Assembly (NCBI GenBank): GCA_964464895.1
Contig: CAYXGY010000015.1
Location: forward strand, 1 to 22,953
Source of the DNA: Helicobacter_D sp964464895
Lineage (GTDB): Bacteria; Campylobacterota; Campylobacteria; Campylobacterales; Helicobacteraceae
DNA: 22,953 bases
Direction of reading: 5' to 3'
Shown piece by piece: positions 1 through 7,975 of this stretch; the first letter of the stretch is position 1; each line of letters begins with the position of its first letter. The notes under the pieces were generated by a model. The model saw only the letters and a list, made by a program, of their open reading frames with translations. It did not search any database and had not been told where the DNA came from. A program made the translations under genes and the position numbers.

Positions 1-754
1 TTGTGTGATGTGTATGAGATATTAAACTTGTAGTTATTGGTTGGGGGGGATTACAAAATCTTTTTGGGGCTTTAATGCCTAAGATTCTTAGATTCCGATA
101 GAATCTTTCTACACCAAAGTTTGCTTTTTTGTCTATTCTATAAGATAAAACTTGTAAATAATTTAAAATCTCTTGTTTTGAGATTCCACTTTTGTGCGCA
201 GCTTTGACTAACCAAAAATGCGGAATCCTTACGCGTTTTTTGTAGAAAGCTTGGATTAATTTTTGATAAAACATTTGATTCTTTTTGATACACAATCTCC
301 CAAAAACAAAAGGTAAATGCTCCCTTTTTACCCAAAATTTGCCCAAATCTATATAATCTTTTCGTTTTTTGCTTTTTTGTTCCAGCACCTCTACGAGTGC
401 CCTATCCCCAATCAACACGCGCCCCTTTAATCCTAAGACTTTCAAAAGAGCATTAGAAGTTGCGGATTGATAGTCCTCACCCCTTTCCTTTGGCAAACAA
501 ATCACACTCAAGACTTCTTTACGCGCTACGATTCCAACTTGTGAAGCCTTGAAACGCTCTTTTCTCGCTCTTAACGCAGTGATAGATGAAACAAATCCTG
601 CGTCAATGCGTCCAAACAAAAACTCACGATTCAATTTGGCAGGATAAGATTTTTTTTTGTTATAAAAAAGTTGGAAATGCGATGGCTTCGGATAAGAGCG
701 CACAAAAACTTCAAAAGGTAAAAGATTAAGATAATCAATTTTGCCAAAGCGCAT
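1..754 (-). CDS. mqnA: MqnA chorismate dehydratase (menaquinone, futalosine pathway), 3' end off the window
   Basis: The frame is open from ATG at 754 to the left edge with no stop (251 codons seen), so the gene is partial here. The protein starts MRFGKIDYLNLLPF, the typical MqnA opening, and has the VSSITAL motif near residue 56. MqnA removes water from chorismate to give 3-enolpyruvyl-benzoate, the first step of the futalosine route to menaquinone; this is family knowledge. GAGGAG lies five bases before the ATG. The coding strand has an A9 run (650-658) and a C7 run (43-49). MqnA proteins are usually about 220-240 residues, and one C fewer in the C7 run would bring a stop about ten codons earlier than the edge, so the C-terminal tail seen here may be abnormal. 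An amidohydrolase of the same pathway lies at 5862-7124. Confidence 0.85.
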   Translation of the reverse strand, partial: MRFGKIDYLNLLPFEVFVRSYPKPSHFQLFYNKKKSYPAKLNREFLFGRIDAGFVSSITALRARKERFKASQVGIVARKEVLSVICLPKERGEDYQSATSNALLKVLGLKGRVLIGDRALVEVLEQKSKKRKDYIDLGKFWVKREHLPFVFGRLCIKKNQMFYQKLIQAFYKKRVRIPHFWLVKAAHKSGISKQEILNYLQVLSYRIDKKANFGVERFYRNLRILGIKAPKRFCNPPQPITTSLISHTHHT

Positions 755-778
755 AGAATCTCCTCAAAATTTCTCATT

Positions 779-787
779 ATTTTACCA
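779..787 (-). promoter_or_regulatory. Extended -10 promoter for mqnA
   Basis: On the minus strand TGGTAAAAT forms a TGn-extended -10 element about 25 bases before the mqnA ATG. No good -35 is visible, which is usual for Campylobacterota vegetative promoters. Predicted from sequence only. Confidence 0.4.
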
Positions 788-900
788 CTTATTGATACTT
801 TTTGTCATTTTTTGAAATTTAATATCTTTATAAAGTAATGTTTTAATAAAAATACTATAAAATAAAAAATTAATCACAAAACAAACTTAGGAAGTTTTCA

Positions 901-1758
901 ATGAATCCTTTACTTTTAGAGACTATTAATGACCTCCCACCACTCCCTAAAACCGTTATGGAACTACAAGAATATGTTGATTCTAGTGGGGCAGATTTAG
1001 AGATTAGTAAGGTAGTTGCAATTATTTCTAAAGACCCCTTACTAATTGGAGAGCTTTTACGCCTTGCAAACTCCCCATTTTATGGATTTTCTCATCAAGT
1101 TTCCACTATCCAACAAGTCGTTTCCTTGCTTGGAATTAGCAATATCAAAAATGTTGTTCTAGCGAACTCTATTCGGTCTAACTTCTCTATTGATGTTTCT
1201 CCTTATGGGCTAGACACAGGGGTTTTCTTGGCAAATTGTTCGAGTGAGGTAGATTTCATCTCTACTTGGCTTCAAGAAGAAGATAAAGCACTCTCAAACG
1301 AATTGATTCCTTGCGCAATGCTCTTACGATTGGGAATGATTCTGCTTGCTAATATGCTTCTAAAGTCAGGTAAAGACAAAGAATTTTTAAAAGAAAATCA
1401 AACCTATAATTTCCAAAATGTATCTGAATTAGAAAACCAATATTGTGGCATAGACCACATATCATTTTTGGGATTCTTATTTAACTATTGGAAGTTTGAT
1501 GAAAGTCTAATCCAAAGCATCACCCATATTGAAAACCCACACGCTGCGTCTCAAGAAATCAAAAAGAATGCCTATGCCTTAGCGGTTACAAACTGCCTCT
1601 TTGAACCTTATAATCCTTTAAGTCCTTTTAATTCCAAAAAAGCTATCGCCTTGATTAATGAAGCAACCAATCAAGGGGTGGATTTCAATATGGGAAATTT
1701 CTTGGCTAAACTCCCTCAAATCGCCAAAGATAACTTAATGAAAGATACAGACGAATAG
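901..1758 (+). CDS. HDOD-domain signalling protein
   Basis: A 285-residue protein whose first 200 or so residues are an HDOD domain. It shows the opening LPPLPKTV, then ISKDPLLIGELLRLANSPFYG (residues 42-62) and the SLLGISNIKNVVL segment (75-87), all characteristic of the fold. HDOD domains resemble HD phosphohydrolases but lack the metal-binding residues and usually act as regulatory or scaffold modules. The C-terminal third shows no motif I recognise. Start: ATG at 901 with AGGAAG seven bases upstream. The gene stands alone on the plus strand, divergent from mqnA and meeting the ComF gene tail to tail with two bases between stops. A TATAAA at 856-861 is a weak promoter candidate. Its target process cannot be read from the sequence. 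Confidence 0.85.
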   Translation: MNPLLLETINDLPPLPKTVMELQEYVDSSGADLEISKVVAIISKDPLLIGELLRLANSPFYGFSHQVSTIQQVVSLLGISNIKNVVLANSIRSNFSIDVSPYGLDTGVFLANCSSEVDFISTWLQEEDKALSNELIPCAMLLRLGMILLANMLLKSGKDKEFLKENQTYNFQNVSELENQYCGIDHISFLGFLFNYWKFDESLIQSITHIENPHAASQEIKKNAYALAVTNCLFEPYNPLSPFNSKKAIALINEATNQGVDFNMGNFLAKLPQIAKDNLMKDTDE

Positions 1759-1760
1759 AA

Positions 1761-2333
1761 TCAATTTCTAGCGTCTGCTAGCACAAAAGCATTTAAGACT
1801 TTCGCTCCTTTAGATTCTAAGAATCTTTTCGCCTCTGTCAACGTCAAGCCTGTGGTAACAATATCATCTACTAGTACGATTTCCTTGCCTGCTACCTTGC
1901 GTTTTAGGCAAAAATTGCGCGGATTGGCTTGACGAAACTTCAAACTTTTTCCTGCATACGATACCAAATTACTCGCATACAATGTCCGATAGAGAGGCTT
2001 TAATCCCACTTGCCTAAAATAATATAACAAAATAGCATTATGCGCATAGCCTTGCGCGCTCACTTTATCATCAATACCAACTGCATAGGCTTTAAAGGGA
2101 ATCTCCAAAGTATCCTTCAAATATTGGCTTGCCCTCTTGGCTAAGATTCCATAGACTTTACTACCAATGACTTGATACTTAGAGTGCAACAAATACTCAA
2201 TCTCGCTAAATGTAAAAAAGCTATACACTTTCAGTGCTTCAACCTCTCTACATCTTGGAGTAATTTTAATGCTCCGCAAACAATCTTTACAAAGAGTAGA
2301 AAATGTCCAATCTCCACAAAGCAAGCAGCGCAT
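1761..2333 (-). CDS. ComF-family phosphoribosyltransferase-like protein
   Basis: A 190-residue ComF-type protein. The N-terminus has a likely zinc-binding set C3, C6, C15, C18 (CLLC and CKDC). The C-terminus carries the type I phosphoribosyltransferase signature VLVDDIVTTG at about 153-162, with the acidic pair that contacts PRPP and metal. ComF homologues take part in DNA uptake in competent bacteria; their enzymatic activity is poorly defined, so a competence role is inference. The ATG overlaps the tmk stop (TAATG). This is the last gene of the eight-gene minus-strand cluster. It ends two bases from the HDOD gene, and no convincing terminator lies between them. Confidence 0.8.
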   Translation of the reverse strand: MRCLLCGDWTFSTLCKDCLRSIKITPRCREVEALKVYSFFTFSEIEYLLHSKYQVIGSKVYGILAKRASQYLKDTLEIPFKAYAVGIDDKVSAQGYAHNAILLYYFRQVGLKPLYRTLYASNLVSYAGKSLKFRQANPRNFCLKRKVAGKEIVLVDDIVTTGLTLTEAKRFLESKGAKVLNAFVLADARN

Positions 2334-2905
2334 TATGCGTGAATAAAATCTACAATTTTTGCAGTGATTGTGGATTGTGGCAAATGAGCGGGTAAAAGTA
2401 GCGATTCTATCTCCAATCGCGCAATTGTTTCTTTTAGACGCTTTTGAAGCTCAAGGAGATAAGGGATTCCACGTTTTTCTATTTTGTCCTCACTCTTAGC
2501 CTTAAGCCTTTCTTGCAAAATCTCTTGTTCTAATTCCAATAACACCACTTTATCAGGCAAGATTCCCCTTGTAGCAAAGAGATTAAAACTTTTCAAAAGC
2601 TCAAAATCAAAATCTCTTGCATAAGCCATACCAGAAATTAAACTGCGGTCGCTAATGATTAATTGATTCCTATTGGGTTGCAACACTTGCGCACTATGTT
2701 CTGCCCTATCGGCGAGAAACAACAACATTTCCGCTTCTGCGCTCAAAGACACAGAATCGCATTCAAGCAGAATCTTGCGAATTGCTTTACCGATTTCTGT
2801 CGCTCCGGGCTCAAAGGTAAAGATTGCTTCCTTGAAAGTTTTTTTCAAAGCAGCAATCTGCGTGCTTTTGCCACTCGTATCAATTCCCTCTATTGCACAA
2901 TACAT
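2333..2905 (-). CDS. tmk: Thymidylate kinase
   Basis: A 190-residue dTMP kinase that phosphorylates dTMP to dTDP for DNA synthesis. The P-loop GIDTSGKST is at 7-15, FEPG at 31-34 matches the substrate-binding REPG motif, and DRSLISGMAYA (86-96) is the family DR motif. The frame continues upstream to 2974, but that part lies inside coaD. The ATG at 2905 opens directly on the conserved MYCAIEGIDT start and follows the coaD stop by one base (TGA-A-ATG), so I place the start there. The stop overlaps the ComF start. The order coaD-tmk-comF matches the H. pylori arrangement as I remember it. Confidence 0.93.
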   Translation of the reverse strand: MYCAIEGIDTSGKSTQIAALKKTFKEAIFTFEPGATEIGKAIRKILLECDSVSLSAEAEMLLFLADRAEHSAQVLQPNRNQLIISDRSLISGMAYARDFDFELLKSFNLFATRGILPDKVVLLELEQEILQERLKAKSEDKIEKRGIPYLLELQKRLKETIARLEIESLLLPAHLPQSTITAKIVDFIHA

Positions 2906-2906
2906 T

Positions 2907-3446
2907 TCAAATACCTTTGGATAGAGAATCACAAGGCTTAGATTCTGCATTATCAAAAATAGGCAAGTTAGCAATATGGGCTTGGACAGAGCTTGGCACT
3001 AAGTGTGCAATTGCACCCCCGTGCAAGAGAATAGAACGCACAACCGTAGAACTAATAAAAGCATTTTGGAGTGAGGGCATCAGATAAATGGTCTCTAATT
3101 CGCGATTCAAAGACGCATTCGCATATCCCATTTGCAATTCGTATTCAAAATCACTCACCGCCCGAAGCCCACGTACAAGAACTTTTACTTGATTTTCCTT
3201 AGCGAAATCTGCAATCAAATTTCCAAAGGGATACACACAGACTTGACAAGCAATCTCTTTGGATTCCTCTACTGCCATTTTCACCATTTTAACACGTTCA
3301 TCAAGTGGAAACAATGGATTCTTACCGCTAGACTTCGCAACTGCAATAATTAATCCATCAAAGAGCTTGCAAGCGCGTTCCACCACATCTAAATGTCCAT
3401 TAGTGATTGGGTCAAAAGTGCCGGGATAAACTGCGATTTTTGACAT
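2907..3446 (-). CDS. coaD: Phosphopantetheine adenylyltransferase
   Basis: Transfers AMP from ATP to 4'-phosphopantetheine, the penultimate step of coenzyme A synthesis. The nucleotidyltransferase motifs GTFDPITNGH (9-18) and ISSTVVRS (131-138) are intact. The start is ATG at 3446, which shares its A with the pyrC stop (TAATG) and gives the standard MSKIAVYPGTFDP opening; a five-codon longer start exists but lies inside pyrC. At 179 residues it is about 20 longer than typical CoaD (around 157-165). The extra part is a hydrophilic C-terminal tail after about residue 160, next to the tmk start. Confidence 0.94.
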   Translation of the reverse strand: MSKIAVYPGTFDPITNGHLDVVERACKLFDGLIIAVAKSSGKNPLFPLDERVKMVKMAVEESKEIACQVCVYPFGNLIADFAKENQVKVLVRGLRAVSDFEYELQMGYANASLNRELETIYLMPSLQNAFISSTVVRSILLHGGAIAHLVPSSVQAHIANLPIFDNAESKPCDSLSKGI

Positions 3447-4450
3447 TAAGCCATACTCCAAGCAAACGTTTTTCCAGCATAAAGTGGGACAATTCCTTCT
3501 ATGCTTTGTGGAACTATCATAGGCTTCTTTATTAGTTTGACTTGCTTGTCTGTTGCGCTGATTCCATAGATTCTTTGTGCATTGGTGCTGACAAATTTTT
3601 CTAAATTCTCTAGGCTTTTATGTGTTTCAAAAAGTGCCGCGAGGGCGGGCAAAAGAATCGGGGAGCTAAAAATCCCTGCTGCTCCTTTGGCATTTTCTTT
3701 ATTGATTTGCAAATGGGGTGCGGAATCACTCCCAAAAGAAAATTTCTCGTATGCGCTCAAAGCCACTTGTAGAAGCGCATCTCTATCTTTCGGAGTTTTT
3801 AAAATTGGTTTGCAGAAACAATGAGGATTCAGTGCGCCACCAATCACATCGTCCAAACTCAAGCTAATATGATGCAAAGTAAGCGTAGCATAGAGATTTG
3901 CGTATTTTTCTATCATCGCAAGTGAGCGTCTATCACTCAAATGCTCAAAAATAATCTTTAGACGCGGGAAAGTTTCTGCGAGTTTGGCAAAGACACTATG
4001 AAACTCTGCTTCGCGCTCGAGAGAAAAACCATTACTTTCCCCATGCACGCTTAAAATCATTCCTAATTCTTGAGCAATCTCTAAAATTTCTAAAATTTGC
4101 TCATTAAGGATTTCGCTTACGCCATTTTCACTTCCTGTTGTCGTGCCTTTGGGATAAAGCTTGATAAATAAAATGCCGCATTCTCTTGCTTTTTGAAGCT
4201 CTGCTCTATTCAAATCCTCTGTCAAATACAAAGACATCATAGGATTAAAACTCTCCTCACCACAAGCCTTTAAGATTCTTTTCCGATAAGCGAGTGCAGC
4301 CTCTACATTCAAAATAGGCGGATTGAGATTCGGCATTACAAGTGCGCCACTAAAGCTTTGTGCTGTATATTTTGCAACATTTTCTAAAATTTCCCCATCA
4401 CGCAAATGCAAGTGCATATCAAAGGGAGATTGTAAGATGATTTGTTCCAT
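3446..4450 (-). CDS. pyrC: Dihydroorotase (active, class II type)
   Basis: Cyclises N-carbamoyl-aspartate to dihydroorotate in pyrimidine synthesis. The metal-site residues expected of PyrC are present: H13 and H15 in DMHLHLRDG, a lysine in FIKLYPKG (candidate for the carboxylated bridge), later histidines in LSVHGES and IIFEHLSDR, and the catalytic Asp in FGSDSAPH. Two ATGs are possible. The one at 4456 overlaps the upstream stop as ATGA, but AAGGA then abuts it directly. The ATG at 4450 sits six bases from AAGGA and yields MEQIILQSPF, so I prefer 4450 (334 residues). The gene is in the overlapping cluster between the mutase and coaD. The PyrC-like protein at 7976-9256 lacks these catalytic residues, so this one must carry the reaction. 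Confidence 0.92.
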   Translation of the reverse strand: MEQIILQSPFDMHLHLRDGEILENVAKYTAQSFSGALVMPNLNPPILNVEAALAYRKRILKACGEESFNPMMSLYLTEDLNRAELQKARECGILFIKLYPKGTTTGSENGVSEILNEQILEILEIAQELGMILSVHGESNGFSLEREAEFHSVFAKLAETFPRLKIIFEHLSDRRSLAMIEKYANLYATLTLHHISLSLDDVIGGALNPHCFCKPILKTPKDRDALLQVALSAYEKFSFGSDSAPHLQINKENAKGAAGIFSSPILLPALAALFETHKSLENLEKFVSTNAQRIYGISATDKQVKLIKKPMIVPQSIEGIVPLYAGKTFAWSMA

Positions 4451-4452
4451 TT

Positions 4453-5874
4453 TCATTCCTTAGAAATAGAATCTAACAATCCTAAGAGTGCTTCTTGGTA
4501 GGTTGCAACAGCCTTATCACTCTTAGCCTCAAAACGCGTTACAAGCACAGGAGTCGTATTGCTCGCACGCACAAGCCCCCAACCTTCTTCAAAAATCACA
4601 CGCACGCCATCAATGGCAATAATTTTGACGATTGGAGGGAAATTTGGAGGGAGTTTAGAGGGAGAATCCAAACGCGCCTTGAGTTTTTCTACCAAAGCAA
4701 ACTTTACTTCCTCATTTGTTTTGATTTTTATCTCATCTGTGGAATATAATTTGGGCAGAGATTCTAGCACCTTATCAAAGGTTAAACCATTCTTCTTAAG
4801 CAATTCTAGCACGCGCAATGCCGCGTAAGTTGCGTCATCAAAACCGAAATATCTGTCATTGAAAAAAATATGCCCGCTGACTTCAAATGCCATATGTGCG
4901 CCACTTTCTTTCAATTTCACTTTCAGATTGCTATGTCCTGTTTTATACATAATGCTTTGCCCAATTTTATCAATGCTTTCATACATATTTAACGAACATT
5001 TCACCTCTCCAATCACGATAGGATTCGGAATCGTATGTGCGAAAATAATTGCAAGCTCATCTCCTTTATAGACTTTTTCACCCTCTTGTGTTTTTTTGAT
5101 AACTGCCAATCTGTCGCCATCGCCATCAAACGCAAAGCCAATGCCTCCTCTTCTTGCAACCTCTGCCTTGAGTTCTTGCAGGTTTTTTTCTTCGCTAGGG
5201 TCTGGGTGGTGATTGGGAAAATTACCATCAGGATTAAGGAATAAGCCCTTAAACGCGATACCTAAACGCTCTAAAATACGCGCAATTCCAATTCCTGCGA
5301 TTCCATTCCCACAATCAATAGCAATAGGTAAATCCAAGCCCCTTAAATACTCAAACGCTTTTGCAAGATAATCCACATACGAATCCAATACATTAAGTTT
5401 CTGTGGTGTTATATTTGCTGGAATCTTACGAGCAACTTCTTGATAAGAGAGTGCATAAAAATCCTTTTCTAGCGCGTAAATTTCCTCTCCAAAAAAGGGC
5501 TCTTTGCAAAGCGTAATTTTAAAGCCATTGTATTTTGGAGGGTTGTGTGAGCCTGTAATCATTACACTCCCATCAAGGTGCAAAGTTTGCGATTCTGTTT
5601 TAAACTCACTATAAAGTGCGAAATAACCCACAGGAGTTGGAATCATACCCAAATGATACGCGACTGCTCCACTCGCAAAAACTCCTTGACAAAACCAATC
5701 AAAAATGATTTCTGAATGCACCCGCGCATCGTATCCCACACCTAAGTTTTTGCCCCCTCTTTTTTGCAATTCCAATCCCAAAAGATAGCCAATGCGCACG
5801 ACATTCTCTTGCGTCAAATCCTCCCCATAAATCCCACGAATATCATATTCTCTAAAAATCGCTAATTTTTGCAT
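4453..5874 (-). CDS. algC: Phosphomannomutase/phosphoglucomutase
   Basis: A 473-residue alpha-D-phosphohexomutase, close to the 455-475 usual for AlgC-type enzymes. Visible motifs: REYDIRG at 8-14; the active phosphoserine loop TGSHNPP (S109; most relatives have TASHNP); the metal loop DGDGDR at 250-255; the sugar-recognition loop FEVSGH; and the phosphate-binding loop RASNTTP near the C-terminus. Such enzymes interconvert hexose 1- and 6-phosphates and feed LPS, capsule or other glycan precursors; mannose versus glucose preference cannot be told from sequence. The start ATG at 5874 lies 13 bases inside the upstream gene, with AAGGAAAG just before it, and the stop overlaps the first pyrC ATG. 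The symbol follows the name given to the H. pylori homologue. Confidence 0.88.
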   Translation of the reverse strand: MQKLAIFREYDIRGIYGEDLTQENVVRIGYLLGLELQKRGGKNLGVGYDARVHSEIIFDWFCQGVFASGAVAYHLGMIPTPVGYFALYSEFKTESQTLHLDGSVMITGSHNPPKYNGFKITLCKEPFFGEEIYALEKDFYALSYQEVARKIPANITPQKLNVLDSYVDYLAKAFEYLRGLDLPIAIDCGNGIAGIGIARILERLGIAFKGLFLNPDGNFPNHHPDPSEEKNLQELKAEVARRGGIGFAFDGDGDRLAVIKKTQEGEKVYKGDELAIIFAHTIPNPIVIGEVKCSLNMYESIDKIGQSIMYKTGHSNLKVKLKESGAHMAFEVSGHIFFNDRYFGFDDATYAALRVLELLKKNGLTFDKVLESLPKLYSTDEIKIKTNEEVKFALVEKLKARLDSPSKLPPNFPPIVKIIAIDGVRVIFEEGWGLVRASNTTPVLVTRFEAKSDKAVATYQEALLGLLDSISKE

Positions 5875-7124
5875 TCTTTCCTTTCCTCCAAATTTCCCAA
5901 AACTTCTATTCCATCAATATAAAGCGCGGTTGCCTCTTTGGCATACAAAATCAAATTTTGCGCTAAAAACTCTGCTGTTGTCGGTATTTTAAATACTACA
6001 AAATCCGCTAGATTGCCCACACTCAAAGTGCCAAGTCTAAAAGTCGTATTGGCAAATGCGTTGCGTGTTACACTAAGCAATAATTCTCTTGCAAAATCTT
6101 CTAATGGCTCGCTAGAATATGCAAAAAGAGCGACTCGCAATTCGTCAAGCAAAGAGAGAGAATCATTAGAACTTTTGCCATCTGTACCTAGACAAAATGG
6201 AATCTCATGTCCTTTTAATACCTCAAGATCCAAAAATTTAGAATTTAACAAACGATTAGATTTGGGGCAGGTAATGACTTTGCCACCTAGAGTAGCAATG
6301 CTCTCTAACACCTTAGAATCTGCTTCTAAGCAATGCACAAAATAAGTATTTTCAATGCCTCTAAAGAATTCTAAAAAACTTTGTATGGTATAAAAGGATT
6401 GCACATTGCTTCCAAAAAACTTTTGATAAAAATCCTTGAAATACCCTGTGCTAGACTCTAACCATTCCCTCTCTGCTTGAGATTCTAAAAAATGCACACT
6501 TAAAGGCAGATTCTCTGCCCTAACAATTGCAAGCACTTTTTCAAGCAATTTTGAATGCACAGAATAAGGAGAATGGATTGCGATTGCCGGGGTAAAACGC
6601 GCACTTTGTAGAGATTTGGAATCCTGCAAGCGCGTAAGAAAACTTTGAAATAAAATGTCTAAAGCCTCTACCTTTGTGCCTATAACCTCATTGAAATAAA
6701 GCACACGCAAAGGGGAATTAGCCAAGACTTCTAAATCATACCCATAGCTTGAAATTGCGCCTACAAAGCCTACCCCGCTTCGAAGGGATTCTTGAATGCC
6801 TTGTTGCATTGCGGTTCCTAATGTCTCTGCATTCATTAAAGTTTCGCGATTTTCAATGACGCTATCAAGCCAATTTCCAAAGTCTCCTAACTGAAGCGTG
6901 CCTTTATTTTGACTAAATTCCAAATGCAAATGCAAGTTTGCCAATGCTGGTGTGAGTGCGCAAGACGCATAATAATGCTTTCGTGCGTCAGGATACTGCT
7001 CACACAACACGCGATAAGAATCCACTGCTAAGATTTCTCCCGCCTCAAAACAAATCCCGCCTTTCTTAATGACGCGAAATTCTGCATCACAAAGTACTAC
7101 AAAATCCGCGCCAATAATTTGCAT
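5862..7124 (-). CDS. Aminofutalosine-deaminase-type amidohydrolase
   Basis: A 420-residue metal-dependent hydrolase of the amidohydrolase superfamily. It has LTPALANLHLHLEFS with the first two metal histidines, then SVHFLES and YFVHCLEAD with the later histidines, and the catalytic Asp in CLGTDGKSSNDSLSLLDEL, an ATZ/TRZ-type signature. It resembles H. pylori HP0267, shown to deaminate 6-amino-6-deoxyfutalosine. That role fits mqnA in this window, because the futalosine route needs this step in Helicobacter. Other substrates such as guanine derivatives cannot be excluded from sequence. The ATG overlaps the mscS-type stop (TAATG), and the 3' end overlaps the mutase gene by 13 bases, so it is co-transcribed. 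Confidence 0.82.
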   Translation of the reverse strand: MQIIGADFVVLCDAEFRVIKKGGICFEAGEILAVDSYRVLCEQYPDARKHYYASCALTPALANLHLHLEFSQNKGTLQLGDFGNWLDSVIENRETLMNAETLGTAMQQGIQESLRSGVGFVGAISSYGYDLEVLANSPLRVLYFNEVIGTKVEALDILFQSFLTRLQDSKSLQSARFTPAIAIHSPYSVHSKLLEKVLAIVRAENLPLSVHFLESQAEREWLESSTGYFKDFYQKFFGSNVQSFYTIQSFLEFFRGIENTYFVHCLEADSKVLESIATLGGKVITCPKSNRLLNSKFLDLEVLKGHEIPFCLGTDGKSSNDSLSLLDELRVALFAYSSEPLEDFARELLLSVTRNAFANTTFRLGTLSVGNLADFVVFKIPTTAEFLAQNLILYAKEATALYIDGIEVLGNLEERKECKN

Positions 7125-7957
7125 TACAACTTATCCTCTAGCGGTTGGCTTAGATTAATATCTAATTTGTTATATGGAATCTCAATACCCTCTGCATCAA
7201 AGCGGATTTTAACCTTTTGTTGCATCGTGATATTCGCCTTGAAATAATTTTCGCTCTTCACCCAAAAACGCGCAATCAAATCCACGCTACTAGAATTAAG
7301 AGCATTCACTCCCACAATGGGTTCTGGCTCGTTTAAAACTAAAGCGTCTTTTTGTAAAATTTCCTCTAACACTTGCTTGGCTTTCTTTAAATCACTCGTG
7401 TAACCAATGCCAAAAATCAAATCCATACGGCGCGTTGCATTGGCATTAACATTGGTAATTGGCGCACTCACAATACTAGAATTTGGCAAGACTACGATTT
7501 GATTATCTGGAGTTGTGAGCTTGGTTTGAAACAAACTAATAGAATCTACTTTGCCTGTGATAGAACCAACTAGAATTGTGTCTCCTTTGTTAAAATGACG
7601 CAAAACCACGAGCAAGATTCCACTCGCCAAATTAGACAAAGAATCTTTCAAAGAAAGCGCAATGGCTAAACCCGCTGTTCCTAAAACGGCAATGATAGAG
7701 GTCGTTTTGACGCCTAAATTTGCGAGTGCTGTAATCACCGTTAGAATCAAAACCGCAACAAAAACGACATTTTTTAGAAACTCTCCTAAAGTTTCGTCTT
7801 TTGTCGCCTTAATTACGATTCTTGAAACATATCTTGATAAAATCCTAGAGAAATAATATCCAATAACTAAGATAAACAATGCGCTAATAAAATTCGGCAG
7901 AAAACTAAAGAACCAATTTTCAAATCTTTCATAAATTAATAACAACTTTGCTTCCAT
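7124..7957 (-). CDS. MscS-family small-conductance mechanosensitive channel
   Basis: A 277-residue inner-membrane channel of standard MscS size (E. coli MscS has 286). Predicted helices: TM1 about 21-44, TM2 about 63-82 and pore-lining TM3 about 85-120, which contains the Gly/Ala-rich stretch TAGLAIALSLKDSLSNLASG. The beta domain follows, with VLPNSSIVSAPITN, and then the cytoplasmic alpha/beta domain. MscS channels open when membrane tension rises and release solutes on osmotic downshock. AAGGAG lies seven bases before the ATG. It is 18 bases downstream of the PyrC-like gene and overlaps the amidohydrolase start. Confidence 0.9.
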   Translation of the reverse strand: MEAKLLLIYERFENWFFSFLPNFISALFILVIGYYFSRILSRYVSRIVIKATKDETLGEFLKNVVFVAVLILTVITALANLGVKTTSIIAVLGTAGLAIALSLKDSLSNLASGILLVVLRHFNKGDTILVGSITGKVDSISLFQTKLTTPDNQIVVLPNSSIVSAPITNVNANATRRMDLIFGIGYTSDLKKAKQVLEEILQKDALVLNEPEPIVGVNALNSSSVDLIARFWVKSENYFKANITMQQKVKIRFDAEGIEIPYNKLDINLSQPLEDKL

Positions 7958-7975
7958 TAATTTACTCCTTGTTCC

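Noticed and set aside
138..335. A short minus-strand frame with its own Met start
   Set aside because: It is an alternative frame inside mqnA, whose true frame runs unbroken from 754 to the window edge with clear family motifs.
1749..1780. AGACG...CGTCT inverted repeat at the HDOD/comF junction as a terminator
   Set aside because: Five base pairs with a loop of about 18 bases that includes both stop codons, and no T-run follows.
5938..6345. A 135-codon plus-strand frame antisense to the amidohydrolase gene
   Set aside because: It lies wholly inside a gene with clear catalytic motifs and shows no domain or start signal of its own.
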